Of a stretch of DNA of 64,000 bases, positions 34,087 through 43,507 are shown piece by piece. Location of the stretch: positions 3,162,001-3,226,000 of the forward strand of contig NZ_CP102247.1 in assembly GCF_024599655.1 (NCBI RefSeq). The letters run 5' to 3'. This DNA is from Enterobacter asburiae. Lineage in GTDB: Bacteria > Pseudomonadota > Gammaproteobacteria > Enterobacterales > Enterobacteriaceae. Position 1 is the first letter of the stretch. Every line of letters begins with the position of its first letter. Both the position numbers and the translations under genes were made by a program. Below the pieces are notes generated by a model. The model worked only from the letters and a program-made list of their open reading frames with translations. It searched no databases and was not told the DNA's origin.

Positions 34087-35606
34087 GCGCCTTCCTCCTG
34101 ATGCTCCCGCATTATTTGATAGATCTTTTTAATATCAATATGTTCTCTCATCGCGCTCGCCAGGATATCAAACTGTTGCGCTTTGTAGCCCGCATAATCG
34201 ACCGCAACGTCTAAGGGCGCCAGCCCTTTGCGCTGGCGTAGGCCGTCCACCATCGCGCGCGTGAAGGCATCGTTATCGAATAACCCGTGGAGATAGGTCC
34301 CTATCACCTGCCCGTCAGCGCTGATGGCGCCGTCCGCTATGCGCTCGCCCTCTTTTTCCAGAAACAGCGCCGGGCTATCGTCGGATGTCAGTTGGGTCTC
34401 TCCCATATGGATCTCGTAGCCCTGCACCTTAATGCCCGCCGCCGACTTAAGCCACGCCGGGAGCGCCGACGCCATCTGCGCCGAGACCTGCGTCGTGGTT
34501 TTTCGCTGCGCGAAGCGGGTCACGGTATGGAGCAGCCCCAGCCCCGGCTGGGTTCCCAGCCCCGACTCCACCTCATCAATGATGGTGTCGCCAAGCATCT
34601 GGTAGCCGCCGCAAATGCCCATGACGGGCACGTTCTGCTGGTGGGACTGGAGCACCGCGTGCGCCATGCCGCTTTCCCGCAGCCAGACCAGATCGCCCAG
34701 CGTATTTTTACTGCCGGGTAGAATCACGAGGTCAGCCCCCGCCAGCTCCTGAGGGTAACGGACATAGCGCACGCGAACATCGGGCTGCGCCGCCAGCGCG
34801 TTAAAATCGGTGAAGTTGGAGATATGCGGTATCTGCACCACGGCAATGTCGATATCGCGCTGGGCGGTTCGCAGGTATTTTCCCTTTTGCAGCGCCACGC
34901 CGTCTTCGTCTTCCAGATCCACCTCCAGCCACGGCATAACGCCCAGCACCGGCACGCCGGTCAGGTTTTCTATCTGCTCAATACCCGAGTAAAGCAGCGC
35001 AACATCGCCACGAAATTTATTGATGATGACCCCTTTCACCCGCGCCCGCTCGCGATCGTGCAAAAGCGCCAGCGTGCCGTAGATGGCGGCAAAGACGCCG
35101 CCTCTGTCAATGTCCGCCACGAGGATCACCGGGCACTGCGCCATTTCGGCCATTCCCATGTTGACGATATCGCGATCGCGCAGGTTAATCTCCGCCGGGC
35201 TGCCCGCCCCTTCCAGCACCAGCACGTCATACTCTCCGGCCAGGCTGTTATAGACGTCGCGGATCTGCTCCCGCAGGCGCGGTTTGTACTCGTGGTAGCT
35301 GACCGCGTCCATATCGGTTGCCACCTGTCCCATCAGCACCACCTGCGCTTTACGGTCGCTGGTCGGTTTTAACAGCACCGGATTCATCCGTACGTCCGGC
35401 GTAATCCCCGCTGCCTCAGCCTGAAATATCTGCGCGCGGCCCATCTCTTTTCCCTCCGGCGTGATACCGGAGTTGAGCGCCATATTCTGCGACTTAAACG
35501 GTGCGGTACGCAGGCCATCCTGATAGAAAATCCGGCACAGCCCCGCCACCAGGACGCTCTTGCCCACGTCAGAAGCGGTACCCTGCAACATAATTGCCTG
35601 CGTCAT
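34083..35606 (-). CDS. cbiP: Adenosylcobyric acid synthase
   Basis: A 507-residue glutamine amidotransferase that amidates four side chains (b, d, e, g) of the corrin. The N-terminal dethiobiotin-synthetase-like domain has GTASDVGKS. The C-terminal GATase has the nucleophile Cys in GICGGYQMLG. It is coupled to cbiO upstream by ATGA. Confidence 0.93.
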   Translation of the reverse strand: MTQAIMLQGTASDVGKSVLVAGLCRIFYQDGLRTAPFKSQNMALNSGITPEGKEMGRAQIFQAEAAGITPDVRMNPVLLKPTSDRKAQVVLMGQVATDMDAVSYHEYKPRLREQIRDVYNSLAGEYDVLVLEGAGSPAEINLRDRDIVNMGMAEMAQCPVILVADIDRGGVFAAIYGTLALLHDRERARVKGVIINKFRGDVALLYSGIEQIENLTGVPVLGVMPWLEVDLEDEDGVALQKGKYLRTAQRDIDIAVVQIPHISNFTDFNALAAQPDVRVRYVRYPQELAGADLVILPGSKNTLGDLVWLRESGMAHAVLQSHQQNVPVMGICGGYQMLGDTIIDEVESGLGTQPGLGLLHTVTRFAQRKTTTQVSAQMASALPAWLKSAAGIKVQGYEIHMGETQLTSDDSPALFLEKEGERIADGAISADGQVIGTYLHGLFDNDAFTRAMVDGLRQRKGLAPLDVAVDYAGYKAQQFDILASAMREHIDIKKIYQIMREHQEEGA

Positions 35607-36421
35607 GAGGCCTCCTTCATTACGTTTTTTTGTCGCATACGGCTGAAAAATTCATCTTCGGTTTTACATAACGGCAGGCCAAGCTCCGCGTGCAGCTTGA
35701 CGAGCCAGGGCTGCGTTAATCCGGCCCGTTCAATCAGTTCGCCGCGGGCAAAGACCTCACCCGGCGCGCCGTGCGCCAGCACTTCTCCCTGGCGCAGCAC
35801 GTAGACGGCATCGCTGACTTCGTAAATCAGATCAATATCATGACTGGAGATCACCACGTGGTTCCCCTGCGCCACAATGCGCCTGATAATCTCGATCATC
35901 TGCGTGCGTCCTGAAGGATCAAGCCCGGCCGTGGGCTCGTCCAACAGAAGATAGCGCGCCCCCAGCACCAATGCCCCGGCAATGGCGACCCGCTTCTTTT
36001 GCCCGTGGCTCAGGCACTGGATCGGCTGCTGGCGAAAACGCTGCGCGTCGACCAGCGTCAGCGCATCGTCCACGCGCCGCGCAATCTCCGGTTCCGCCAC
36101 GCCCAGGTTGCGCAGGCTGAAGGCGATGTCGCTATCAATATCGGTATAAAAGATCTGCTGATCGGGATCCTGAAACACCGTCGCGACCTGCTGACGAAGC
36201 GCCAGCAGTCCGCGCTTGCTGTAGTCCAGCGGCTTCCCCTGCCACAGCACCGCACCCTGCTGCGGCCTCAGCAGGCCGCTCAGGTTCATAAATAACGTCG
36301 ACTTTCCGCAGCCGTTAGCCCCGACCAGCCCGGTGACCGGATGGGTCGAAAAATCCAGCGTCAGCCCTTTGAGTACCTGCGCCTCCTGATAGCGAAACCA
36401 GAGATCGGCGGTGGTCAGCAT
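35603..36421 (-). CDS. cbiO: Cobalt ECF transporter ATPase
   Basis: A 272-residue ATP-binding subunit of the CbiMNQO cobalt importer. Walker A is GANGCGKST, the signature is LSHGQKKRVAIAGAL and Walker B is YLLLDEPTAGLDP. It lies between cbiQ and cbiP in the same order as in Salmonella. Confidence 0.92.
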   Translation of the reverse strand: MLTTADLWFRYQEAQVLKGLTLDFSTHPVTGLVGANGCGKSTLFMNLSGLLRPQQGAVLWQGKPLDYSKRGLLALRQQVATVFQDPDQQIFYTDIDSDIAFSLRNLGVAEPEIARRVDDALTLVDAQRFRQQPIQCLSHGQKKRVAIAGALVLGARYLLLDEPTAGLDPSGRTQMIEIIRRIVAQGNHVVISSHDIDLIYEVSDAVYVLRQGEVLAHGAPGEVFARGELIERAGLTQPWLVKLHAELGLPLCKTEDEFFSRMRQKNVMKEAS

Positions 36422-36432
36422 GGTGCGATTCC

Positions 36433-37113
36433 TTACAGGGGAAAATCACCCTGGTAGAGTTTAATATCCAGCGTGGTCGCCATCTGCTGATAGCGAATCA
36501 GCACCCGGGTGAACAGCAAACCGACCAGCATCGCCAGCGAGCGATAGCCTTTTGGCAGGCTACGATAGCCAAAACGCAGCGTCTGCGCGCGGTGAATCGC
36601 CAGCGCTTCGTCTAACAGAATAAAAATAAAGCGCCAGGTCAGCAGGATCTGCTCGGTGAGCAGGCGCGGCACGCGCGCCCGCTTAAGCAGCACTATCAGC
36701 TGCGGAAACGGCAGGTTCAGCACCAGCCAGAAGGTCGCCGCCAGCGCGGCAAGGCTGCGCCAGAAGGTTTCATTGGCAACGGTCAGCCCGGACGCGGTTA
36801 TCCCCAGCCAGTAGTGCCCCACCGGGACGCCTGCCGCCAGCGTGTGCGGGTCGCGGGTGACGCTAAAGAGGATCGTCAGCACGCCGACCAGCAGAAAGCC
36901 AAACGGCAGCGCCATCCAGCGGCACCAGCGCCAGAAGGTCATCCGCAGCAGCCAGCAGGTCAGTCCCGCCGTCAACGCCAGGACGATCCCCTGCCCCAGC
37001 GGCGGCAGCGCAAACGCCAGCATCATCAGCGCCAGCCAGAGCAGAAACTTGCGTTCCGGCGCTACGTGAGCCCAGCGGCTCTGGTAGCTAAGCCTGTCAA
37101 GCCCGGTCATCAC
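36433..37113 (-). CDS. cbiQ: Cobalt ECF transporter T component
   Basis: A 226-residue transmembrane coupling protein of CbiMNQO. RARVPRLLTEQILLTWRFIF contains the arginine-bearing coupling region that contacts CbiO. Two consecutive ATGs (37113, 37110) can serve as start. It overlaps the end of cbiN by 17 bases. Confidence 0.9.
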   Translation of the reverse strand: MMTGLDRLSYQSRWAHVAPERKFLLWLALMMLAFALPPLGQGIVLALTAGLTCWLLRMTFWRWCRWMALPFGFLLVGVLTILFSVTRDPHTLAAGVPVGHYWLGITASGLTVANETFWRSLAALAATFWLVLNLPFPQLIVLLKRARVPRLLTEQILLTWRFIFILLDEALAIHRAQTLRFGYRSLPKGYRSLAMLVGLLFTRVLIRYQQMATTLDIKLYQGDFPL

Positions 37114-37378
37114 GGCGCTGTCTGCCTTTGGTGTAGCCCAAAATATAGAAAATCACCGCTGCGCCAATGGACCCCTGAAGCGTAAACAGCAGGCTTTCAA
37201 TTTCGCCGCTGGCGGGCTCATAGAGCGGCGTGAACCACGGCGTGTAATCAGGCGCCACAACCTGAATCTGGTTTTCGGCTTCGCCATCCGAGCCGCCAAA
37301 TTCCCCACCGTGATCGATAAAAAATGGCAGTACGATCAGGGCAAGCACCATCGCCAACAGCATCAGCGTCTTTTTCAT
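37097..37378 (-). CDS. cbiN: Cobalt transport protein CbiN
   Basis: A 93-residue protein with two membrane helices (about residues 5-25 and 65-85) joined by a periplasmic loop. It assists metal loading of CbiM. It starts one base before the end of cbiM. Confidence 0.9.
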   Translation of the reverse strand: MKKTLMLLAMVLALIVLPFFIDHGGEFGGSDGEAENQIQVVAPDYTPWFTPLYEPASGEIESLLFTLQGSIGAAVIFYILGYTKGRQRRDDRA

Positions 37379-37379
37379 C

Positions 37380-38117
37380 TCAGTGTCCTTGTGCGGTAAT
37401 CAGCTGACGTTTGGTCAACTGGTCATAAATCATGACGGTTAACAGCCCCTCCGCGATGGCGATGGGGATCTGCGTCAGGCAGAAAATGCCCATGAATTTC
37501 ACCATCGAGCCCGCGGCACCCGTCGCCGGGTCCGGGAACGCCGCGCCAAGCTGGACCGAGGTGACAAAATAGGTCACCAGATCCGCCAGCATCGCGCACA
37601 AAAATACCCCGACGTCACGACGGAGCCCGGCGCGGCAGGCCATTTTCCACACCATGTACCCGACAACCGGCCCAATCACCGCCATCGACATGCCGTTCGC
37701 GCCAAGCGTGGTTAACCCGCCGTGCGCCAGCAGCAGCGCCTGAAAAAGCAGCACGATGGCGCCGAGAATGGCGACGACGCCCGGCCCGAACAGAATCACG
37801 GCGAGCCCCACGCCGGTCGGGTGCGAGCAACTGCCGGTCACCGAGGGGATCTTCAGCGCCGACAGCACGAAAATAAACGCCCCGCACAGCGCCAGCAGAA
37901 CTTTCTGGTGGCTATCCTCCTGCACGATACGGCGCAGGCGTACCAGCCCGTACCACAGGCACGGTAAGAAGATCAGCCACCACGCCAGCGCCCACATCGG
38001 CGGTAAAAATCCTTCCATGATGTGCATCGCGAACGCCTGCTCCGGCACCACCATCAGCAATAGCGCCGCCGCCAGACCGCTGAGTGACAGCTGTTTAAGC
38101 TGTTGTTCAAGTTTCAT
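37380..38117 (-). CDS. cbiM: Cobalt ECF transporter substrate-binding component
   Basis: A 245-residue membrane S-component. A signal peptide (about residues 1-29, ending EQAFA) exposes the mature N-terminus MHIMEGFLPP, whose His and following residues coordinate Co2+. SVTGSCSHPTGVGLA is the second conserved metal-site region. The ATG at 38117 overlaps the cbiL stop by four bases; the GTG-initiated longer form lies inside cbiL. Confidence 0.92.
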   Translation of the reverse strand: MKLEQQLKQLSLSGLAAALLLMVVPEQAFAMHIMEGFLPPMWALAWWLIFLPCLWYGLVRLRRIVQEDSHQKVLLALCGAFIFVLSALKIPSVTGSCSHPTGVGLAVILFGPGVVAILGAIVLLFQALLLAHGGLTTLGANGMSMAVIGPVVGYMVWKMACRAGLRRDVGVFLCAMLADLVTYFVTSVQLGAAFPDPATGAAGSMVKFMGIFCLTQIPIAIAEGLLTVMIYDQLTKRQLITAQGH

Positions 38118-38827
38118 CGGGCATACTCCCACTGTTTGTTGACCAGAATGGTCGAGAAATAGGGTAACGGCTGGTCGTCAGCAACCTCATCCAGATGCCG
38201 CCAGCACTGCTCGCCGGGGAGCGTGGCCTCTGACATCATCAGCGCGCAGTTAAGCAGCCCGGCCTGCCTCAGCAGCGCTTTAATGCGCGCAAACCGGCCA
38301 TAGACCTTCATCAGCACCAGGCTGTCGTGCTGCTGCAGCGCCTGCGCAATTTCCGCTTCCGGCGCGGTACAGGCGATCACCGCCAGCGACTGCTGTTCCA
38401 TCGCCAGCGGCGTTTTGGACCGCGCGGCAATCGCGGCAAACGACGTCACGCCAGGCACAATTTCCAGCCAGTCCGGACTGCCGATGCGCTGAAGTAAGAA
38501 CACCCAGGTGCTGAACAGCATGGCGTCGCCCAGGGTGATAAAACCAACCTGTTTTCCGGCGTTCACCTCCGTCACTAACGCGTCGGCCACCGCATCCCAC
38601 ACCGCCTCCTTTTCGGCGCTGTCGGCGCTCATGGGAAAGTGGCAGCAGCGGATTTCGGTTTGTTCACCGATAAACGTCCGGACGATAGAAAGCGCCAGGC
38701 TATCGCCGCCCTTGCGGCCCGCCGGGGCGTAGAGAATATCCAGCGAACCGAGGATCCGTGAGGCGCGCACGGTGATGAGGTCCGGTGCGCCCGGCCCGGT
38801 ACTCAGGGCGTACAGTTTGCCGCTCAT
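38114..38827 (-). CDS. cbiL: Cobalt-factor-II C20-methyltransferase
   Basis: A 237-residue SAM-dependent corrin methyltransferase. STGPGAPDLITVRA at the N-terminus is the tetrapyrrole methylase signature, and VPGVTSFAAIAA follows. The start at 38827 overlaps the cbiK stop (ATGA); the longer frame lies inside cbiK. Confidence 0.92.
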   Translation of the reverse strand: MSGKLYALSTGPGAPDLITVRASRILGSLDILYAPAGRKGGDSLALSIVRTFIGEQTEIRCCHFPMSADSAEKEAVWDAVADALVTEVNAGKQVGFITLGDAMLFSTWVFLLQRIGSPDWLEIVPGVTSFAAIAARSKTPLAMEQQSLAVIACTAPEAEIAQALQQHDSLVLMKVYGRFARIKALLRQAGLLNCALMMSEATLPGEQCWRHLDEVADDQPLPYFSTILVNKQWEYAR

Positions 38828-39618
38828 GCTGCCTCCTCCATCGCCACGCTCAGCGCCTGCTGGAGATGGGCAACGAACATCGTGCGCACCGCCGGGTTTT
38901 CTCCCAGCCCGCTCAGCCACGGCGTTGCCGGGATCCCGGCGGCGTTAAACAACGTCTTCCAGGAGTCCTCGTCGTCAGAGGCCATATCGTTAATGGCGTG
39001 ATCGCCCGCCACCAGCATTAGCGGCATCAGATGCACGGCGGTGACGCCTTCTCTACCGAGGCTCTCAATCAGGATGTCGACTTCCGGATAGCTCTCTACC
39101 GCGCCGACGCGGGCCGGGAAGCCCTGGACCATCATCATGTGGTCGAGGCAGGCATAGGCCGCAAAGGCGTGATGGCTGGCGCCGTGGCCCATAAACACCA
39201 CTTTTTCCGTGGCCCCAAGCGTCGGCATCTGCTGTTGCAACGCGCGCATCAGCTGCGCGTAATCGTCGTGGCTGCTCAGCAGCGGTACTCCCAGCGTCAG
39301 GCGGGTAAACAGCGGGCGCAGGCTCTGCACTTCCCGGACGATTTTCTCGTACTCATCGCCGTTGATGATGTGCAGGGACTGGATCGCCACGTCCTGATAT
39401 CCCTGAGCCGCAAGCTTTTTCAGCGCCTGCAGCGGCGTATCGATCTCTATGCCGTCACGCTGTTTGAGCTTGCGAATAATCATCCCGGAGGTGAATGCCC
39501 GAAACGGCTCGCGGTCAGGGCAGCTTTCCGCAAGCGCACGCTCGCAGGCTACAATGTTTTTCTCGCAGGTATCGTGGTAGCTGGTACCAAAGCTGACCAC
39601 CAGAAGCGCCTTTTTCAT
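38824..39618 (-). CDS. cbiK: Anaerobic sirohydrochlorin cobaltochelatase
   Basis: A 264-residue class II chelatase that inserts Co2+ into sirohydrochlorin, the first committed step of the anaerobic route. Metal-site residues are in MGHGASHH (about residue 145), VESYPEVD and LVAGDHAINDM. No signal peptide is present, so it is the cytoplasmic form. Its substrate would be supplied by the separate cobA and precorrin-2 dehydrogenase genes at 49790-52320. Confidence 0.93.
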   Translation of the reverse strand: MKKALLVVSFGTSYHDTCEKNIVACERALAESCPDREPFRAFTSGMIIRKLKQRDGIEIDTPLQALKKLAAQGYQDVAIQSLHIINGDEYEKIVREVQSLRPLFTRLTLGVPLLSSHDDYAQLMRALQQQMPTLGATEKVVFMGHGASHHAFAAYACLDHMMMVQGFPARVGAVESYPEVDILIESLGREGVTAVHLMPLMLVAGDHAINDMASDDEDSWKTLFNAAGIPATPWLSGLGENPAVRTMFVAHLQQALSVAMEEAA

Positions 39619-39628
39619 CTCAAACTCC

Positions 39629-40414
39629 TTAAGCAGCGGCCAGCCAGCGGGCTAAACGCCCGGCGAATGCGGCCTGACTTTCCAGTAACTCTTCTCCCGT
39701 CACCAGCGGCGCCGGGCGTGTAATCACGATGCAGGGGATGCCCGCATCCAGACAGGGTTGAACCTTTTCCCGATAGCCGCCTTCCGCACCGGACGCTTTG
39801 GTGATCATCACGTCAGCCCGGCACTGGCGATAAAACGCCGCGTTAAACTCAGCGCTGAAGGGCCCGCACAGAGCGAAGATCTCGGTAACGCCAAAGCCAA
39901 GCCCGGCGCATTGCTCAAGGACCTCGGGCACCGGCAGCACCCGGGCCAGCAGCGTTTTCTCCGGCAGCCCGGCGCGCCAGCGCGCCAGATCTTTACTGCC
40001 GGTGGTCAACAGCACGCGTTCGCCCAGCCGCCGCGCGATGTCGCAAGCCTCGTCAATTCCCGGCACGCTGTAGAGCAGCGGATGCGTCAGCTCGCTGAGC
40101 TGTTCGGGGCGCTGATAGCGGCTAAGCAACACGCCCACCGCTTCACAGGCCGTCAGGATGTTGCGGCTGACCACCTCGGCGTAGGGATGCGATGCGTCAA
40201 TCACCCAGCGGGTCCTGTTTTGCGCAAGCCAGTCAACCATCTGCTGCGGCTCCAGGCGCCCACAGCGCACCCGGCCGTTAATGTCGCCCGCCAGCCGCTG
40301 CCCGGTGGGCGTCGCCACCGACAGGGTGTAGGGCACGCCCGCCGCATCCAGCTGCTGGCAGATCGCGCGGGCGTCGCTGGTGCCGCCCATGACCAGCACG
40401 TCGCCATAGTTCAC
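39629..40414 (-). CDS. cbiJ: Cobalt-precorrin-6A reductase
   Basis: A 261-residue NADH-dependent reductase of the corrin ring. VMGGTSDARAICQQL at the N-terminus, VIDASHPYAEVVSRN in the middle and TKASGAEGGYREK near the end are family motifs. Coupled to cbiH by ATGA. Confidence 0.92.
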   Translation of the reverse strand: MNYGDVLVMGGTSDARAICQQLDAAGVPYTLSVATPTGQRLAGDINGRVRCGRLEPQQMVDWLAQNRTRWVIDASHPYAEVVSRNILTACEAVGVLLSRYQRPEQLSELTHPLLYSVPGIDEACDIARRLGERVLLTTGSKDLARWRAGLPEKTLLARVLPVPEVLEQCAGLGFGVTEIFALCGPFSAEFNAAFYRQCRADVMITKASGAEGGYREKVQPCLDAGIPCIVITRPAPLVTGEELLESQAAFAGRLARWLAAA

Positions 40415-41136
40415 AGCACATAGCCCCGGGGGGTGATCATCAGCCCCTCCTGAACGTAAGTGGCCTTATTTCCGACGATCACCAGGCTTGTCATATCGAC
40501 CGGCTCAAAGTCCATGTCGCCCAGGGTGGTCAGCCACTTCTCCTGCTTTTTACGCCCGGCAGACTTCACGACCCCTACCGGCGTTTGCGGGCTTTTGCTG
40601 GCGGACAGCAGCTCAAACGCCCGCGCCAGATGGCCCTCGCGACCCCGGCTGCGCGGGTTATAGAAGCAGATGACGAAGTCCGCTTCTCCCGCGGCGACAA
40701 TGCGTTTTTCGATGACCGGCCACGGCGTCAGCAGATCGCTCAGGCTAATGTGGCAAAAATCGTGCATCAGCGGCGCGCCAAGCAGAGACGCGGCGGCGAT
40801 ACTGGCCGTCATCCCAGGGATCAGGCGAACCTCAACGTCCAGCTTCTGCCTGCTGACCAGCTCCAGCACCAGCCCCGCCATCCCATAAATACCGGCGTCG
40901 CCGCTGCTGATAAGCGCGACGTTATGCCCGGCCTGCGCCAGCTCGATCGCCGCCTGACAGCGTTCAATCTCTTTGCACATACCGGTTTTGATCACCTGTT
41001 TGTCGCCGGTGAAGGCCTTCACCAGATGGGTGTAGGTTTTGTAGCCAACGATGATTTCTGCCGCCTGCAGCGCGTCTACGGCTTCCATGGTCATCATGGC
41101 CTGCGAGCCAGGGCCGATTCCAATTACGGTTAACAT
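40411..41136 (-). CDS. cbiH: Cobalt-precorrin-3B C17-methyltransferase
   Basis: A 241-residue tetrapyrrole methylase that methylates C17 and drives ring contraction. GIGPGSQAMMTMEA is the SAM-family start and SSGDAGIYGMAGL the next conserved loop. The ATG at 41136 overlaps the cbiG stop by one base; the longer frame is inside cbiG. Confidence 0.92.
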   Translation of the reverse strand: MLTVIGIGPGSQAMMTMEAVDALQAAEIIVGYKTYTHLVKAFTGDKQVIKTGMCKEIERCQAAIELAQAGHNVALISSGDAGIYGMAGLVLELVSRQKLDVEVRLIPGMTASIAAASLLGAPLMHDFCHISLSDLLTPWPVIEKRIVAAGEADFVICFYNPRSRGREGHLARAFELLSASKSPQTPVGVVKSAGRKKQEKWLTTLGDMDFEPVDMTSLVIVGNKATYVQEGLMITPRGYVL

Positions 41137-42191
41137 CAGTGTGAAACTCCCAAAGTGATAGTGACGCCCTGTTCTCGCAGGGTTTCTCCTCGTAGCTGCC
41201 CATGGCTCAGCAGCCACGCTGCCGGTCCCGAGACGCTCCCTACCCCAACCGTCTGGCGTACAAACGGTGAAGCCGGAAAGCGATGTTCGTGCTCACGCAG
41301 CGCGTCAGCGGTAAAGGTTTCAAACGGCACGCCCCAGCAGGCGGCAAGCTGAAGCAGGCCCGCCTCGTCTTTTTTAAGGGAGACGCTGCCAATCGCTTTC
41401 AGCGCCAGCGGATCGAACTGCTGCGCCTCAAGCTGACGCGCCAGCAGGGTCGCCAGCAGCGGAAACGGCGTGTCGCGTCGACAGCCGATGCCCGCCACGA
41501 CCCGCTGAGGGACCAGCTTCCAGTGCGGCAACGGCAGTTCCGGCAGCGCGTTGCGCAGCGTGATACAGACCAGCGCATCCAGTTCCGGGCGATGCTGCAG
41601 GTCGCTCACGGTGATAAACCCGCGCCGATCGCACCGACTGACGTCGTCGTCGAGTTCCGCATCCCACCACAGCCCTACCCGCTGATGGCTCACCAGCATC
41701 TGGTTGACGATTTTTACCGACGTTCGGAAATCGCTCATTCGGGCATTCAGCTGGAAGGCAAGGGTATCCAGCGCGGCCATCTCGTTGACGTCCGTGGCGG
41801 TGGTAATCACCGGGTCCGCCCCCAGCATTCCCGCCAGACAGCGGGTCAGCGCATTCGCCCCGCCAGCATGGCCGGAAAGCAGGCTAATCACGTGCTGCCC
41901 GCGCTCGTCGATCACCACCACCGCCGGGTCGCTCAGCTTGTCGTGGATGAGCGGTGCCAGGACGCGCACCGCAATGCCGGTTGCGCCGATAAAAACCAGC
42001 GCCGGATAGTGGGTGAACGCCTCGCGAACTGCCGGGGACAAGCCGCCGTCGAAGGAGACAAAGCCCTCTTCCTGCAGGCGCTCGCTGGTAAAGCAGGTGA
42101 CCGGCAGCATCGCCGCCAGGCGCTTCGCCAGCCGCACGCCGCCCGGCGTCAGGCAAAACAGCGCGATGGACTCAGGCTTTACGGTATTCAT
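41136..42191 (-). CDS. cbiG: Cobalt-precorrin-5A hydrolase
   Basis: A 351-residue enzyme that opens the delta-lactone of cobalt-precorrin-5A and releases acetaldehyde. VFIGATGIAVRVLAPLI and ISLLSGHAGGANALT are conserved. The C-terminal CbiG domain has VAGIGCRRDTP. The start at 42191 overlaps the end of cbiF; the much longer open frame upstream is antisense to nothing but overlaps cbiF and is not used. Confidence 0.92.
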   Translation of the reverse strand: MNTVKPESIALFCLTPGGVRLAKRLAAMLPVTCFTSERLQEEGFVSFDGGLSPAVREAFTHYPALVFIGATGIAVRVLAPLIHDKLSDPAVVVIDERGQHVISLLSGHAGGANALTRCLAGMLGADPVITTATDVNEMAALDTLAFQLNARMSDFRTSVKIVNQMLVSHQRVGLWWDAELDDDVSRCDRRGFITVSDLQHRPELDALVCITLRNALPELPLPHWKLVPQRVVAGIGCRRDTPFPLLATLLARQLEAQQFDPLALKAIGSVSLKKDEAGLLQLAACWGVPFETFTADALREHEHRFPASPFVRQTVGVGSVSGPAAWLLSHGQLRGETLREQGVTITLGVSH

Positions 42192-42945
42192 GGCTAAAAT
42201 CCGCGGCATAGAGTTTTGAGTAGTGATACTCCTCGCCGAGGAACTTCCCGACCAGAATGAGCGCCGTTTTGCGGATCCCCGCCTCGCGTACTTTGTCGGC
42301 GATATCCGCCAGCGTGCCGCGTACGGTGTGGCTTTCCGGCCAGGTCGCTTTATAAATGACGGCAACGGGCGTGGTGGCCGGATAACCGCCCTCAATCAGG
42401 CGTTCCGCCACCCGGTGAATACGCTGGACCGAGAGATAAATCGCCATTGAGGTCTGATGGCTGGCAAATGACTCAAGCTGTTCACGTTCCGGCACCGGCG
42501 TGCGGCCTTCGAGGCGGGTAATAATCAGGCTCTGTGAGACTTCAGGCACGGTGTATTCCACTCCAAGCTCCGCCGCGGCGCCGAGGAAGGCGCTGACGCC
42601 GGGCACCACCTGCCAGGCGATGCCGCGTTTGGTCAGCTCTTCGCCCTGCTCGCGGACGGAGCCGTAGAGCGAGACATCCCCGGTCTGCAAACGTACCACC
42701 GTTTTTCCGGCCTTCACGCCCGCCGCCATCAGGTCGATTATCTGTTCTAAATGGAGTTCCGCGCTGTCGTGGCATTCGGCCCCCTGCGGGCAATATGCCA
42801 GCAGTTCGGTGTTGATAAGCGAACCGGCATAGATAACCACCTGCGCCTGCTGCAGCAGCCGGTAGCCCTTGAGCGTGATGAGCTCACGGTCGCCGGGACC
42901 TGCTCCTACAAACCACACGCAACGGGAATCAAACGTCTCAGACAT
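42172..42945 (-). CDS. cbiF: Cobalt-precorrin-4 C11-methyltransferase
   Basis: A 257-residue tetrapyrrole methylase. VGAGPGDRELITLKG at the N-terminus, LQTGDVSLYGSVREQ and VPGVSAFLGAAA are the standard methylase loops. The ATG at 42945 overlaps the cbiT end by eight bases. Confidence 0.93.
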   Translation of the reverse strand: MSETFDSRCVWFVGAGPGDRELITLKGYRLLQQAQVVIYAGSLINTELLAYCPQGAECHDSAELHLEQIIDLMAAGVKAGKTVVRLQTGDVSLYGSVREQGEELTKRGIAWQVVPGVSAFLGAAAELGVEYTVPEVSQSLIITRLEGRTPVPEREQLESFASHQTSMAIYLSVQRIHRVAERLIEGGYPATTPVAVIYKATWPESHTVRGTLADIADKVREAGIRKTALILVGKFLGEEYHYSKLYAADFSHEYRKA

Positions 42946-43507
42946 GGTGTTCTTCCTTCTGACAGGCGATAACAAAAACGGGATTATTCGGTTTGAAATA
43001 GTGGCCGCTGCCGAGCGGGGTCAGCGCGGAGACCTGCATTTGCAGGCAATCAATGTCCTGGAGGCCGATCTGCTGCAGATGGGCCAGCGCGGTATGGAGG
43101 TTTTCCTGCAGGATAAACGTCATCACCAGACGTCCGCCCGGATGTAGCTGGCGCAGGGACCAGTCAATAAGCGAGGTCAGATGGCCGCCGCTGCCGCCCA
43201 TGAATACCGCATCGGCCTTATCCGCCACCGGCAACGGCGCGACGCCGGGCAAAATAGCGATATTGCGACAGGCAAAATGCTGGCGATTTTCCGCAAGCAG
43301 CTGCAGAGCCGCAGGGTTACGCTCAATGGCCGTCACCCGCAGCGAGGGAAACAGCAGCGCCGCCTCTATCGACACGCTCCCGGTCCCCGCGCCGACGTCA
43401 ATCAGGTGGCTGGCGCGGTGCAGCTCGAGCTTCGTGAGGGCCAGCGCGCGTACCGCCTCTTTGGTCATCGGCACCGTTTCGCCGCGCAGAAACAGTTCAT
43501 CTTTCAT
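42938..43507 (-). CDS. cbiT: Cobalt-precorrin-6B C15-methyltransferase (decarboxylating)
   Basis: A 189-residue Rossmann methyltransferase. GAGTGSVSIEAAL is the SAM-binding loop and VFMGGSGGHL a conserved later motif. It works with CbiE on C15 and C5 and overlaps cbiE by 11 bases. Confidence 0.92.
   Translation of the reverse strand: MKDELFLRGETVPMTKEAVRALALTKLELHRASHLIDVGAGTGSVSIEAALLFPSLRVTAIERNPAALQLLAENRQHFACRNIAILPGVAPLPVADKADAVFMGGSGGHLTSLIDWSLRQLHPGGRLVMTFILQENLHTALAHLQQIGLQDIDCLQMQVSALTPLGSGHYFKPNNPVFVIACQKEEHHV

Noticed and set aside
41136..42395. Long form of cbiG starting at 42395
   Set aside because: The extra 68 residues are cbiF sequence read in another frame; the family N-terminus begins at 42191.
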